This document shows, piece by piece, positions 9,765-18,865 of a DNA stretch of 64,000 nucleotides. The translations under genes were made by a program, and so were the position numbers. This stretch comes from Serratia sp. UGAL515B_01 (GTDB taxonomy: Bacteria > Pseudomonadota > Gammaproteobacteria > Enterobacterales > Enterobacteriaceae): the NCBI RefSeq assembly GCF_033095805.1, contig NZ_CP109901.1, positions 2,728,001 to 2,792,000 of the forward strand, read 5' to 3'. The notes under the pieces were generated by a model. The model saw only the letters and a list, made by a program, of their open reading frames with translations, was not told where the DNA came from and searched no databases. How positions within the stretch are numbered: the first letter of the stretch is position 1; each line of letters begins with the position of its first letter.

Positions 9765-10337
9765 ATGACTGCAGCACTGATCCTTATTGACTTGATTGAA
9801 GACCTGGCAGGCCCTAAAGGGAGAGCCAATTACTGCCGTGAACAGATAGTCAAGCGGGGCGTGGTAGCGCGCATCAATACCGCTACTGCCTACGCTCGAG
9901 TACGCAAAATTCCAGTGATTTGGGTTCGTACAGGTTTTGCCGATGATTACCACGATATTCCAGCACACTCACCGTTATTCACTCACCTTAAACAAATCGG
10001 TGCGCTCCGTTTAAGTAACGGGGGTTGTCGTTGGCTGGAGGGATTAGAGATGAAAACGGAGGATCTGCAATTCGAAAAAAAGGCAGTTTGCGCTTTTGCG
10101 GGTAACAATTTGTTAGTATGGTTACAACAAAACCGCTGCCATCATCTGTTGCTGTGTGGCGTCAGTACATCGTTTGCCATAGAAGGTACGGTGCGGCAGG
10201 CGCACGATGTTGGATTTAAAGTGACGGTGTTACAGGACCTGTGCGCTGCTCAAACCGAAGAGATCCATCAACAAAGCCTGGACACGTTGCAGAACCTAGG
10301 GGAAATTATCCACTCACGAAGCTGGATGAAAGACTAG
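9765..10337 (+). CDS. Isochorismatase-like hydrolase lacking the usual nucleophile cysteine
   Basis: The 190-residue protein has the isochorismatase/cysteine hydrolase fold: an early Asp (LILIDLIED, D9), a central Lys (FEKKAVCAF, K105/K106), and the CGVSTSFAIEGTVRQA strand-helix where the nucleophile cysteine normally sits. At that position (138) there is Ala. In isochorismatases such as EntB and PhzD this cysteine is also replaced, whereas nicotinamidases and ureidoacrylate hydrolases need it. The substrate cannot be told from sequence. It lies between modF and a CPBP protease gene, where E. coli has neither. Codon use looks like its neighbours. Confidence 0.75.
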   Translation: MTAALILIDLIEDLAGPKGRANYCREQIVKRGVVARINTATAYARVRKIPVIWVRTGFADDYHDIPAHSPLFTHLKQIGALRLSNGGCRWLEGLEMKTEDLQFEKKAVCAFAGNNLLVWLQQNRCHHLLLCGVSTSFAIEGTVRQAHDVGFKVTVLQDLCAAQTEEIHQQSLDTLQNLGEIIHSRSWMKD

Positions 10338-10732
10338 TTAGATTGTGTTTCACAAGTGAACGGCAGCATCATTGATGATAGGAAGATTTTTAAGCAACTG
10401 GCCCGATCTTATATTTGTCTTTGCGTATGCTAATATTTCACTCAGACTGTGCCTCTGAATTTCAAATGAGCACTGCTGGCGGTCAATTACTCGCTTTACG
10501 AATCTTTAACACTTCAGATTTTCGGTACTAAGAACCTATTCCAACGAATGCTGTTGGCACAGTCAGTTTGACACAGGCAATACGCGGAACTCACAAAGTA
10601 AACGCCTATTGCCAAGACCAAAATGACCAGTGAAATAGCCCTATTGACGGGCCAAGTAACCTAGCCAACACTGAAGTAGTTTGAATGGCAATGGGTATAA
10701 GTATCGTGTGTCTATTTTAAGGGATAACCATT
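10338..10732. other. Gene-free stretch with a possible degraded hairpin repeat
   Basis: No credible coding frame is seen in these 395 bases. At about 10446-10492 the sequence GACTGTGCCTCTGAATTT and then CTGGCGGTCAATTA resembles the left arm and tip of the hairpin at 30651-30713, but the pairing arm is lost. It may be a decayed copy of the same element. Confidence 0.35.
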
Positions 10733-11554
10733 ATGTGGGGCGTACTTTCGGCTTCCTTGTTTTTTTTGCCATTTAATCGGCTTATTGCTTCGGTCATATT
10801 AGTCGCCGCCGTTGGAATGGGTGTTTACCATCAAGTACTGACTCCTCTCAGTTTAGCTTGCCTGGCAATCATCGCTATTAGCATTTGGCTCCGCCACCAA
10901 TATAGCCATCAACGCATTATCAGGTTGCTGGTAGAGATATTTTTAGTTGCCTGTTCAATCGCCCTGTTTTATCACCTGATACCTGGATTTAATAATCCCT
11001 TAATGGTTAATCAAGATAAGTTAGGGCCACTGAGTTCTCCTTATTCTTTGTATTACAACTTCGATAAAGCACTGGTGCCATTCCTATTGTTTATCTGCCT
11101 ACCAACGCTGTTCAATGCAGGCAAACGTGATAGAAAAGTCGGTGTCCGCGCATGGGTAACTCTGGCACTGAGTGTACCAGCCTTGTTGTTATTGGCAGTG
11201 CTATTGGGGGGGCTAAAAATTGAACTGCACATGCCCCACTGGATGCTGGCATTCATGATGGCCAATTTATTTTTTGTCTCTATGGCCGAAGAGGCTCTGT
11301 TTCGAGGATATTTACAGCAACGTCTCCATCAGTGGTTGGGAGCTTATCCGGCACTGATTATTACGGCCTTGCTGTTTGGAGCAGCCCATCTTGCTGGTGG
11401 CATACTGATGGTGGCATTTGCTGCATTAGCCGGATTGATTTATGGTCTGGCCTGGATGTGGAGCAGACGCCTCTGGGTACCGATTTGTTTTCATTTTGGC
11501 CTGAATCTGATCCACCTACTGTTTTTTACCTACCCGCTTTATCAACATCCATAA
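10733..11554 (+). CDS. CPBP-family intramembrane metalloprotease (Abi/CAAX type)
   Basis: This 273-residue, highly hydrophobic protein has about seven to eight membrane segments. The glutamate motif EEALFRGYLQ (E186, E187, R191), the FGAAH motif (H219) and the HFGLN motif (H254, N258) are the zinc-site signatures of the CPBP (Abi) membrane protease family. Members in bacteria include bacteriocin-immunity-like proteins and proteases of unknown substrate; nothing here identifies the substrate. A GGGATAACC leader precedes the ATG. It sits between the isochorismatase-like gene and galT and is not in the E. coli locus. An imperfect hairpin at 11561-11586 follows it. Confidence 0.82.
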   Translation: MWGVLSASLFFLPFNRLIASVILVAAVGMGVYHQVLTPLSLACLAIIAISIWLRHQYSHQRIIRLLVEIFLVACSIALFYHLIPGFNNPLMVNQDKLGPLSSPYSLYYNFDKALVPFLLFICLPTLFNAGKRDRKVGVRAWVTLALSVPALLLLAVLLGGLKIELHMPHWMLAFMMANLFFVSMAEEALFRGYLQQRLHQWLGAYPALIITALLFGAAHLAGGILMVAFAALAGLIYGLAWMWSRRLWVPICFHFGLNLIHLLFFTYPLYQHP

Positions 11555-11560
11555 TGCTTA

Positions 11561-11586
11561 TGGCCGGCGTATTATTATGCCGGTCA
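11561..11586 (+). terminator. Candidate terminator after the CPBP protease gene
   Basis: TGGCCGGC (11561-11568) can pair with GCCGGTCA (11579-11586) with one G-T wobble. No strong T-tract follows, so this is a weak call. Confidence 0.4.
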
Positions 11587-11648
11587 GAACTTTGAAAGCG
11601 TTACCAATAATCTTCCCTGCAGATGCTTCCAATCCACTGTATCAATTA

Positions 11649-11664
11649 GTGTAAACGATTCCAT
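11649..11664. promoter_or_regulatory. External gal operator (O_E), GalR/GalS site
   Basis: GTGTAAACGATTCCAT matches the E. coli external gal operator in 15 of 16 positions. It is centred about 60 bp upstream of the start inferred from the extended -10 at 11701-11709, the same spacing as in E. coli. Confidence 0.85.
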
Positions 11665-11700
11665 TTTTCGCACTAGATCACCTTTTCATAACCACTGCCA

Positions 11701-11709
11701 TGCTATCTT
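11701..11709 (+). promoter_or_regulatory. Extended -10 of the gal promoter (P1-like)
   Basis: TGCTATCTT resembles the extended -10 region of E. coli galP1 (TATGCTATGG) and is correctly placed between the two operators. A start near 11716 is inferred. The CRP site expected between O_E and the -10 is not convincing here. Confidence 0.55.
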
Positions 11710-11751
11710 TATCACAAATATTTTCTTTAACATGCCGAGCCTGAGGCTGCC

Positions 11752-11811
11752 ATGAAAAAAGTGAAAACGATTACAATTAACCAAGCAGGTAGATGGATGA
11801 AGGAAGCATAA
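11752..11811 (+). CDS. Possible 19-residue leader ORF in front of galT
   Basis: An ATG at 11752 opens a 19-codon frame ([19 protein letters not shown]) whose TAA overlaps the galT ATG by one base (TAATG). It contains the internal gal operator at codons 4-9. In E. coli the internal operator lies inside the first codons of galE, which is absent here. The peptide does not resemble GalE. It could be a leader that couples translation to galT, or chance. Confidence 0.35.
   Translation: MKKVKTITINQAGRWMKEA
11761..11776. promoter_or_regulatory. Internal gal operator (O_I), GalR/GalS site
   Basis: GTGAAAACGATTACAA fits the GalR consensus (GTGNAANCGNTTNCAC) at all but the last position. It lies 112 bp from O_E, close to the 113-114 bp separation in E. 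coli that supports looping by GalR. Confidence 0.75.
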
Positions 11812-12860
11812 TGCCTAATTTTAACTCTATAGATCACCCACACCGCCGTTTTAACCCGCTCAGTGGTCAATGGGTACTCGTATCACCTCATCGCGCCAAG
11901 CGTCCTTGGCAAGGACAGCAAGAATTACCCGCGCAAGAGGTTTTTCCTGCACACGATCCCGACTGCTTCCTTTGCCCAGGTAACGCACGCGTAACCGGAG
12001 ATAACAATCCTGATTATCTAGGTACCTACGTTTTTACCAACGATTTTGCGGCTCTGATGCAAGATACCCCGCAGGCACCAGAAAGTGATGACCCACTGAT
12101 GCGTTGCCAAAGCGCACGCGGTACCAGCCGAGTAATCTGTTTTTCCCCTGATCACAGCAAAACGCTACCGCAACTTTCGCTCTCCGAATTGGAGCAGGTC
12201 GTCGCCACCTGGCAGGAGCAGACGGTCGAGCTGGGTCGCCATTACCCTTGGGTACAACTCTTTGAAAATAAAGGTGCTGCAATGGGGTGTTCCAATCCCC
12301 ACCCGCATGGTCAAGTATGGGCTAACAGCTTTTTACCTAATGAAGCCGAACGGGAAGATCGCCTACAGCGGGACTATTTTAATCAGCATAACTCTGCAAT
12401 GCTGTTCGACTATGCACTGCGGGAGCTGGCAGATGGCAACAGGACAGTGCTGGAAACCGAGCACTGGCTAGTCGTAGTCCCGTATTGGGCAGCCTGGCCA
12501 TTTGAAACCCTGTTACTGCCGAAAATAGCTGTACAGCGTATTACAGAACTCACACAGGCACAAAGCAGCGACCTGGCCCTCGCACTAAAGAGGCTCACCA
12601 GCCGGTATGACAATCTGTTTAAATGCTCTTTCCCCTATTCGATGGGCTGGCACGGGGCACCGTTCAATAATGCAGATAATCGCCACTGGCAGTTACACGC
12701 CCATTTCTACCCACCGTTACTGCGTTCAGCTACGGTGCGCAAATTTATGGTGGGCTACGAAATGCTGGCAGAAACACAGAGGGATCTCACAGCAGAACAG
12801 GCAGCTGAGCGTCTGAGAGCGGTCAGCGACATCCATTATCGTGAAGCCGGAGTGAAATAA
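11811..12860 (+). CDS. galT: Galactose-1-phosphate uridylyltransferase
   Basis: GalT exchanges UMP between UDP-glucose and galactose-1-phosphate in the Leloir pathway. The active-site motif SNPHPHGQ with the uridylylated histidine is present, as are the zinc cysteines in DCFLCPGN. An open frame exists upstream to 11793, but the ATG at 11811 gives [21 protein letters not shown], matching the E. coli start (349 against 348 residues), with GGAAG just upstream. It is followed by galK with a one-base overlap. galE, the first gene of the E. coli operon, is not present upstream. Confidence 0.97.
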   Translation: MPNFNSIDHPHRRFNPLSGQWVLVSPHRAKRPWQGQQELPAQEVFPAHDPDCFLCPGNARVTGDNNPDYLGTYVFTNDFAALMQDTPQAPESDDPLMRCQSARGTSRVICFSPDHSKTLPQLSLSELEQVVATWQEQTVELGRHYPWVQLFENKGAAMGCSNPHPHGQVWANSFLPNEAEREDRLQRDYFNQHNSAMLFDYALRELADGNRTVLETEHWLVVVPYWAAWPFETLLLPKIAVQRITELTQAQSSDLALALKRLTSRYDNLFKCSFPYSMGWHGAPFNNADNRHWQLHAHFYPPLLRSATVRKFMVGYEMLAETQRDLTAEQAAERLRAVSDIHYREAGVK

Positions 12861-14011
12861 TGAGTTTGAAAGCACATACCCGAACTATCTTTACCGATCA
12901 TTTTGGCTACGCGCCTGCCCTCACCGTGCAAGCTCCAGGTAGGGTCAACCTGATTGGTGAACATACCGATTACAACGATGGTTTTGTCTTACCCTGTGCG
13001 ATCGATTTTCAGACTGTCATCAGTTGCGCCCCTCGTAACGATCGGCAGATCCGTGTTCTAGCAGCAGATTATGAGAAGCAACAGGACTTTTTTTCTTTGG
13101 ATGCCCCTATCGTCAACCATCCCACTCAGCGCTGGGCTGATTACGTGCGTGGCGTAGTGAAATACCTACAGGCGCGCGACAATAACTTTGGCGGAGCAGA
13201 TTTAGTGATCACCGGTAACATACCACAGGGAGCAGGGCTAAGTTCTTCTGCTTCCCTGGAAGTCGCTGTCGGACAGGCATTACAGGCACTCTATCAGCTA
13301 CCGTTAGACGGCGTCGCACTCGCGCTGAATGGTCAGGAAGCGGAAAACCAGTTTGTTGGCTGTAATTGCGGAATTATGGATCAGTTGATTTCAGCATTGG
13401 GCAAAAAGGATCACGCCTTGCTGATCGACTGCCTAACGCTGAGGACCCGCGCAGTGCCGATGCCCGAAGATGCGGCGGTGGTGATCATACATTCTAATGT
13501 GAAACGTGGTTTGGTAGACAGTGAGTACAATACCCGCCGCCAACAATGTGAGGACGCTGCACGCTTCTTTGGTGTCAAGTCATTACGTGACGTTAGTCTA
13601 AAGCTATTCTTGCAGAATCAACATGAACTCGACCCCATTATAGCCAAACGAGCACGCCATGTGATTACCGAAAACGAACGTACCCTGGCTGCTGCCGATG
13701 CGTTGGCCGCTGGTGACCTAAAATTAATGGGGGAACTTATGGCCGAATCGCACGCCTCAATGCGTGACGATTTTGAGATCACCGTCTCCCCTATCGATAA
13801 GCTGGTTGAGATTGTTAAAAGTGTTGTTGGCGATCGGGGAGGTGTGCGCATGACCGGTGGAGGCTTTGGCGGTTGCATCGTTGCACTGATGCCTCTCAAT
13901 TTGGTTGAGCCTGTTCGGGTAGCCGTAGCCCAACAGTACCCTTTGAAAACCAATGGACTGAAAGAAACTTTCTACCTGTGCAAAGCATCTCAGGGGTCGG
14001 GCCTATGTTAA
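12860..14011 (+). CDS. galK: Galactokinase
   Basis: GalK phosphorylates galactose with ATP to galactose-1-phosphate. The galactokinase signature [19 protein letters not shown] lies near residue 28. The GHMP kinase ATP motif [15 protein letters not shown] and the C-terminal MTGGGFGGC are intact. Length 383 compares with 382 in E. coli. The ATG overlaps the galT stop by one base (TAATG), and the 3' end overlaps galM by seven bases, so the three genes form one operon. Confidence 0.97.
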   Translation: MSLKAHTRTIFTDHFGYAPALTVQAPGRVNLIGEHTDYNDGFVLPCAIDFQTVISCAPRNDRQIRVLAADYEKQQDFFSLDAPIVNHPTQRWADYVRGVVKYLQARDNNFGGADLVITGNIPQGAGLSSSASLEVAVGQALQALYQLPLDGVALALNGQEAENQFVGCNCGIMDQLISALGKKDHALLIDCLTLRTRAVPMPEDAAVVIIHSNVKRGLVDSEYNTRRQQCEDAARFFGVKSLRDVSLKLFLQNQHELDPIIAKRARHVITENERTLAAADALAAGDLKLMGELMAESHASMRDDFEITVSPIDKLVEIVKSVVGDRGGVRMTGGGFGGCIVALMPLNLVEPVRVAVAQQYPLKTNGLKETFYLCKASQGSGLC

Positions 14012-15051
14012 CGGACACAACTACACTTGCCCCTGACGGCCAGCCCTTGATTCTTACTACACTATGTAACACCAAGGGAATGACTATCACATTAATGGAT
14101 TGGGGGGCTACCTGGCTTTCCGCCAAATTGCCGTTGAGATCGGGCGAAAAACGTGAATTGCTGCTTGGTTGTAGCACCGCTGCGGATTACTTACGTCAAG
14201 GGGCTTACCTAGGAGCTACCGTCGGGCGTTACGCCAACCGAATTGCACATGCCAGTCTACTGGTAGACGGTAAACATCATCCGCTAGTACCCAATCAAGG
14301 ATTACATCAGCTACACGGTGGGCCAGGCGGATTCCATGCTCGGCGCTGGAAGATTGTGACCCATGATGAGCGGAAGGTAGTGTATCAGCTGCATTCGCCT
14401 GATGGCGATCAAGGTTTTCCGGGTAACCTTGATGTGACAGCGACATACTTGCTAACCCCAGATAACCGACTGGAAATAAGCTACCAGGCTCAAACCGATC
14501 GCGCCTGCCCGGTTAATCTGACCAATCATGCTTACTTTAACCTGAATGGTACGGGGCATGACGCAATGCAACAGCGGTTGCAGCTGTTTGCAGACTATTA
14601 TCTGCCGGTAGACAGTGAAGGTATTCCCTGCGCCGCTCTGACGACCGTTGCGGATAGCGGTATGGATTTCCGTCAACCGAAACCCCTGTACCTAGATTTA
14701 TTACGTGACGCCGATCAACAGTGCGTTAATGGTTATGACCATGCTTATCTGTTGCATTCAGCCTGTAACGAATTGACGACCCCGGCAGCCTATCTGTGGT
14801 CTGCTGATGGCCACATTGAACTAACGGTTTTTACCACAGCCCCAGCCCTACAATTTTATAGCGGCAATTATCTTAAGGGGACCCCTTCGCGTAACGGTGG
14901 TACCTACGACAATTACGCGGGAGTAGCGCTTGAAAGTGAATTTCTGCCCGATAGCCCGCACCATCCCGAATGGCCTCAGCCAGACTGTTGGCTGCAACCC
15001 GGCCAACATTACCGAAGCGCAACGCATTATCAATTCAGAGAAACCCTTTGA
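14005..15051 (+). CDS. galM: Aldose 1-epimerase (mutarotase)
   Basis: GalM interconverts alpha and beta anomers of galactose and feeds GalK. Key motifs are [22 protein letters not shown] (family His), [12 protein letters not shown] (second His) and the C-terminal [16 protein letters not shown] (catalytic Glu). The frame is open from 13978, but [14 protein letters not shown] starting at 14005 matches the E. coli start, giving 348 residues. It overlaps galK by seven bases. A strong terminator hairpin includes its last codons. Confidence 0.95.
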   Translation: MLTDTTTLAPDGQPLILTTLCNTKGMTITLMDWGATWLSAKLPLRSGEKRELLLGCSTAADYLRQGAYLGATVGRYANRIAHASLLVDGKHHPLVPNQGLHQLHGGPGGFHARRWKIVTHDERKVVYQLHSPDGDQGFPGNLDVTATYLLTPDNRLEISYQAQTDRACPVNLTNHAYFNLNGTGHDAMQQRLQLFADYYLPVDSEGIPCAALTTVADSGMDFRQPKPLYLDLLRDADQQCVNGYDHAYLLHSACNELTTPAAYLWSADGHIELTVFTTAPALQFYSGNYLKGTPSRNGGTYDNYAGVALESEFLPDSPHHPEWPQPDCWLQPGQHYRSATHYQFRETL

Positions 15052-15063
15052 TTCTCTGAATTG
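15031..15063 (+). terminator. Terminator hairpin of the gal operon
   Basis: CAATTCAGAGAA (15031-15042) and TTCTCTGAATTG (15052-15063) form a perfect 12 bp stem with a 9-base loop. The galM stop codon lies in the loop. The downstream T-tract is interrupted (TCGCTCTTTTG), so termination may be partial. Confidence 0.65.
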
Positions 15064-15255
15064 TCGCTCTTTTGCTGTACGGAAAGGAGACGGGTGGATA
15101 TAAATGATTACTGTTTTACAAACGGTTATCACTGTAAACACCCTTCCCTTATTCCAAACCCCGCACTAAAATCAGCCTAGTGTGATAAGCACAACATGCT
15201 GTGCAATGTCATAATTTTCGGCCATTCGGGCCGAACAATAGCTGAAGGAACACCT

Positions 15256-15594
15256 ATGCGTCTGATTACCGCACTTCCATTACTGGTAGGTTTCATACTT
15301 AGCACCAATCTTATGGCCGCAGAAAACACGGCAAAAACCCCCTCTCCGGCTCAAGCCGCACAACAGAAGCGAATGACCGATTGTAATAAACAGGCCTCCA
15401 GCCAATCATTAAAAGGCGCTGACCGCAGCACATTCATGAGTGCCTGCCTGAAGGCGGAAAGCCATCAACCAGAAAAAAACCTGACTCCACAGCAGCAGAA
15501 AATGAAAAACTGTAACGCTGATGCCGCTAAACAGAGCCTGAAAGGTGACGAACGTAAAACCTTTATGAGTCACTGTTTGAAAAAAACCTCTTGA
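15256..15594 (+). CDS. psiF: Phosphate-starvation-inducible protein PsiF
   Basis: PsiF is a small secreted or periplasmic protein of unknown function, phosphate-starvation induced in E. coli. The 112-residue product has a signal peptide (MRLITALPLLVGFILSTNLMA, cleavage expected after MAA) and two copies of the PsiF repeat, QKRMTDCNKQASSQSLKG and QQKMKNCNADAAKQSLKG, each followed by a cysteine (SACLK, SHCLK). The frame opens at 15196, but the signal peptide begins at the ATG at 15256, after GAAGGAAC. In E. coli psiF sits by phoA; here it is between galM and gpmA. I saw no clear PhoB box. Confidence 0.88.
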   Translation: MRLITALPLLVGFILSTNLMAAENTAKTPSPAQAAQQKRMTDCNKQASSQSLKGADRSTFMSACLKAESHQPEKNLTPQQQKMKNCNADAAKQSLKGDERKTFMSHCLKKTS

Positions 15595-15802
15595 TTCTCC
15601 CTGGCGCGATTGTATTAATCTCATTCGCGTCCTTATTCACTGCTCAATCCGATTGAACGATTAACCATCACCTTACAACCGTATTTACCTTGTTACCATA
15701 AATTGACTATGGTTAAACACGACACCCAATGTCTGTTTGGCAGGGCATTTTGGTCGGGTTACACTCACGGGTATATCGATTGCCGAGTTACAGGCTGCGG
15801 TA

Positions 15803-15826
15803 ATATAATGATTTGCGTTATCATTG
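15803..15826. promoter_or_regulatory. Candidate Fur-like site upstream of gpmA
   Basis: ATAATGATTTGCGTTATCATT is a partial match to the Fur box and is partly palindromic. E. coli gpmA is reported to belong to the Fur regulon. The match is incomplete, so this is only a candidate. Confidence 0.3.
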
Positions 15827-15854
15827 AAATATCAGATTATTAAGGAGTTAAGCT

Positions 15855-16607
15855 ATGGCTGTAACTAAGCTGGTTCTGGTGCGTCACGGCGAAAGCCAGT
15901 GGAACAACGAAAACCGCTTCACCGGTTGGTATGATGTCGATCTGTCTGACAAAGGCCGTACCGAAGCTAAAGCGGCGGGCAAACTTTTGAAAGATGAAGG
16001 TTTCTCTTTTGATTTCGCTTATACTTCCGTACTGAAGCGCGCTATCCATACGCTGTGGAACATTCTGGACGAGCTGGATCAAGCTTGGCTGCCAACAGAA
16101 AAATCCTGGAAGTTGAACGAACGCCATTACGGCGCTCTGCAAGGCCTGAACAAAGCAGAAACCGCTGAGAAATACGGTGACGAGCAGGTTAAGCAATGGC
16201 GTCGCGGTTTCGCAGTAACGCCTCCAGAACTAACCAAAGAAGATGAACGCTATCCAGGTCACGATCCACGTTATTCTGCACTGACAGAAAAGGAACTGCC
16301 ACTAACAGAAAGCTTGGCACTCACTATTGATCGTGTGATCCCTTACTGGGACCAAGAAATTTTGCCACGCATAAAAAGCGGCGAACGAGTCATCGTTGCA
16401 GCTCACGGCAACTCACTGCGTGCGCTGGTTAAATACTTGGATAATTTGAGCGAAGATGAAATCCTTGAGCTGAATATCCCAACCGGCGTACCATTGGTAT
16501 ATGAGTTCGACGAGAACTTCAAACCCATTAAACGTTACTACCTGGGTAATGCCGATGAAATCGCAGCAAAAGCAGCCGCAGTAGCAAACCAAGGCAAGGC
16601 AAAATAA
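15855..16607 (+). CDS. gpmA: 2,3-bisphosphoglycerate-dependent phosphoglycerate mutase
   Basis: GpmA interconverts 3- and 2-phosphoglycerate in glycolysis and gluconeogenesis. The catalytic histidine motif [10 protein letters not shown] is at residues 8-17, and the second histidine lies in [13 protein letters not shown]. The 250-residue length equals that of E. coli. An AAGGAG ribosome site lies at a good distance from the ATG. The gene is followed by a perfect inverted repeat and faces aroG. Confidence 0.97.
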   Translation: MAVTKLVLVRHGESQWNNENRFTGWYDVDLSDKGRTEAKAAGKLLKDEGFSFDFAYTSVLKRAIHTLWNILDELDQAWLPTEKSWKLNERHYGALQGLNKAETAEKYGDEQVKQWRRGFAVTPPELTKEDERYPGHDPRYSALTEKELPLTESLALTIDRVIPYWDQEILPRIKSGERVIVAAHGNSLRALVKYLDNLSEDEILELNIPTGVPLVYEFDENFKPIKRYYLGNADEIAAKAAAVANQGKAK

Positions 16608-16665
16608 TCATACTCAGGAAATAAAACAACTCAAGTTGCTGCACAGCAAACGTTGTACTGAGAGG

Positions 16666-16687
16666 TGAGCCTCACGGATGAGGCTCA
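16666..16687. terminator. Hairpin between gpmA and aroG
   Basis: TGAGCCTCA (16666-16674) and TGAGGCTCA (16679-16687) form a perfect 9 bp stem with a 4-base loop in the 130 bp gap between the convergent genes gpmA and aroG. There is no T-tract on either side, so it may be a pause or processing signal instead of a classic terminator. Confidence 0.55.
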
Positions 16688-16737
16688 GATGAAGAAGGTG
16701 AGTCTATACCATTAATATGGTCTAGTAGAACGAACGA

Positions 16738-17790
16738 TCACCCGCGACGCACCTTCACTGCAGCGGCCAGTTCACGCAGTACGGTTTCAGTATCTTCCCA
16801 GCCAATGCAAGCATCGGTAACACTTTTACCGTAAACCAGCGGCTCGCCACTTTCCAGATTCTGATTACCTTCTAGCAGATGGCTTTCGATCATCACACCA
16901 ATAATAGCATTCTCACCGGCACGGATTTGCTTACAAACGTCCTCGTTTACGTCCATTTGTTTTTTGAACTGTTTACAGCTGTTGGCGTGGCTGAAATCAA
17001 TCATCAGTTTCGCAGGTAAGCCAGCTTTTGTCAGCCCATCCTTCACTTCTCTCACATGCGCAGCACTGTAGTTCGGTTCTTTGCCACCACGAAGGATAAT
17101 ATGGCAATCACTATTGCCGCTGGTGTTAACAATCGCGGAATGACCCCACTTGGTGACAGACAGGAAACAGTGCGGTGCACTGGCAGCATTGATAGCATCA
17201 ATCGCAACTTTGATCGTACCGTCAGTACCATTTTTGAAGCCTACAGGGCACGACAGACCGGAGGCAAGTTCACGGTGTACCTGGGACTCAGTGGTACGCG
17301 CACCAATCGCCCCCCAGCTCATTAAATCTGCCATATATTGCGGAGTGATCATATCCAGAAATTCGCCCGCTGCAGGTAAGCCACTATCGTTAATATCCAG
17401 CAGTAGTTTACGCGCCAAACGTAAACCGTCGTTAATCTGGAAGCTATTATCCATATGAGGATCGTTGATCAAACCTTTCCAGCCAACGGTGGTACGCGGC
17501 TTTTCAAAGTAGACGCGCATTACCACTTCCAACTCACTACTTAATTCCTGGCGTAATCTTAACAGACGCGCAGCATACTCTTTTGCTGATTGGGTATCGT
17601 GGATGGAACAAGGCCCAACCACAACCAATAAGCGATCGTCATTGCCACTAAGAATTTTGTGTATAGCATTGCGAGTCTGTGAGACCGTCTGTGCAGTCTG
17701 TTCCGTAGCAGGAAATTTCTCTAACAAAGCCACTGGAGGCAGAAGCTCCTTGATATCTTTAATACGTAAATCGTCGTTTTGATAATTCAT
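16738..17790 (-). CDS. aroG: DAHP synthase, phenylalanine-sensitive type
   Basis: AroG condenses phosphoenolpyruvate and erythrose-4-phosphate to DAHP, the entry to aromatic amino acid synthesis. The 350-residue protein begins MNYQNDDLRIKDIKELLPPV, almost the same as E. coli AroG and distinct from AroF and AroH. The motifs VVGPCSIHD, RTTVGWKGL, GARTTESQVHRELASG and MIDFSHANS hold the substrate and metal sites. Assignment to the Phe-inhibited isozyme rests on this similarity. Confidence 0.96.
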   Translation of the reverse strand: MNYQNDDLRIKDIKELLPPVALLEKFPATEQTAQTVSQTRNAIHKILSGNDDRLLVVVGPCSIHDTQSAKEYAARLLRLRQELSSELEVVMRVYFEKPRTTVGWKGLINDPHMDNSFQINDGLRLARKLLLDINDSGLPAAGEFLDMITPQYMADLMSWGAIGARTTESQVHRELASGLSCPVGFKNGTDGTIKVAIDAINAASAPHCFLSVTKWGHSAIVNTSGNSDCHIILRGGKEPNYSAAHVREVKDGLTKAGLPAKLMIDFSHANSCKQFKKQMDVNEDVCKQIRAGENAIIGVMIESHLLEGNQNLESGEPLVYGKSVTDACIGWEDTETVLRELAAAVKVRRG

Positions 17791-17866
17791 AACTTTTCCA
17801 TTCGGTATTCAGTAAGTGCAATTCGCAGCAAATAATTTTTACCAATTTAGCCTGTGAAGCTAGTGC

Positions 17867-17883
17867 TGTAAATCACCTTTAGA
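17867..17883. promoter_or_regulatory. Candidate TyrR box upstream of aroG
   Basis: TGTAAATCACCTTTAGA lies 77 bp upstream of the aroG start. The halves TGTAAA and TTTAGA match the TyrR half-sites well, but the spacer is 5 instead of the usual 6, so this remains weak. Confidence 0.3.
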
Positions 17884-18009
17884 TTAAGGCGCGGATTACC
17901 ATCATATCCATCCTATGGAAGGTACTACGGCCCAGTTCTTAACCTATAGCCAATTAGTACTTTTTATTGATTTATCGGCATAGCAAGCCTGGCAGTTACT
18001 CTGTTCACC

Positions 18010-18735
18010 TTATTTCACAGAGGATAATGGCCGGGAGTGGTTACGGGCAGCACTGCGAACCCATAACCAAGAACCGTTAAGCGCAATCAGGGTGAGAATA
18101 ACGTATTCCAGAGCCATTGCGTACACGCCCTGATAGGCAAAGATAACCACACTAATAACATCAACAACAACCCACAATAACCAGTTTTCAACATATTTAC
18201 GCGTCATCAGGAGCATAGCGACCATAGACAGGATCATTATTGTTGAATCCCATAGCGGGAAAGCATCAGGTTGTAACTCTGGCATCTGTACGTTAAGACC
18301 CACCCCCTGCATCACAACAACCGCAACCTGCGTCAGATAGGCAAATACGCGGTCAATGTTATACGTCATCAACGCAATACCAACTACGCATACCGTGCCC
18401 CATAACAATACGTTAGAACGCGATAACCAACGAATTTTCAGTTCTGCCTGGTTATACAGGGTCTGACGGCTCCAAGCATACCAGCCGTATATATTTGCGG
18501 CGAAGAAAAACAGTTGCAACAACAGGCTGGCATAAAGCTGAATCTGGAAAAAAATCACGGCAAACAGTGTGACATTAACTAAGCCAAACAGGTAGTTGAT
18601 GATTTTTTCTTTACTGGCATACCAGATGCATAATAATCCAAACAGTGTCCCAATGGCTTCAATCCACGATAGATCGTATCCCCCTGCCCCCAGCGGAATA
18701 TGAATCAATATGTTGCCAGTGCTGAAAAAACTCAT
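18010..18735 (-). CDS. pnuC: Nicotinamide riboside transporter PnuC
   Basis: PnuC imports nicotinamide riboside across the inner membrane for NAD salvage. The product has seven or so hydrophobic segments and the family motifs NVTLFAVIFFQIQLYASLLLQ (two-part), FFFAANIYGWYAW and WVVVDVISVVIFAYQGVYAMALEY. The frame extends to 18762, but MSFFSTGNILIHIPLGAGGYD from the ATG at 18735 matches the E. coli start, giving 241 residues (239 in E. coli). It follows nadA by 130 bp and is probably co-regulated by NadR. Confidence 0.95.
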   Translation of the reverse strand: MSFFSTGNILIHIPLGAGGYDLSWIEAIGTLFGLLCIWYASKEKIINYLFGLVNVTLFAVIFFQIQLYASLLLQLFFFAANIYGWYAWSRQTLYNQAELKIRWLSRSNVLLWGTVCVVGIALMTYNIDRVFAYLTQVAVVVMQGVGLNVQMPELQPDAFPLWDSTIMILSMVAMLLMTRKYVENWLLWVVVDVISVVIFAYQGVYAMALEYVILTLIALNGSWLWVRSAARNHSRPLSSVK

Positions 18736-18865
18736 CTTGCTTTCCTTAACTTTATGTTCCAAACGCCTAAATAGCGCTTAACACGGTTCCACTTTAAATT
18801 TCAGACAGGTACAAAAAATGCGGAGCATCGACGTACGGTTAAACGTCCCACACTGACAATTCCTG

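Noticed and set aside
11664..11700. CRP site in the gal promoter
   Set aside because: The expected place has TCGCA and TCACC pieces, but no arrangement with a 6-base spacer gives an acceptable match.
15180..15255. Possible PhoB box upstream of psiF
   Set aside because: The segment ATGTCATAATTTTCGG has one half-site-like piece, but the second half at 11 bp spacing does not fit.
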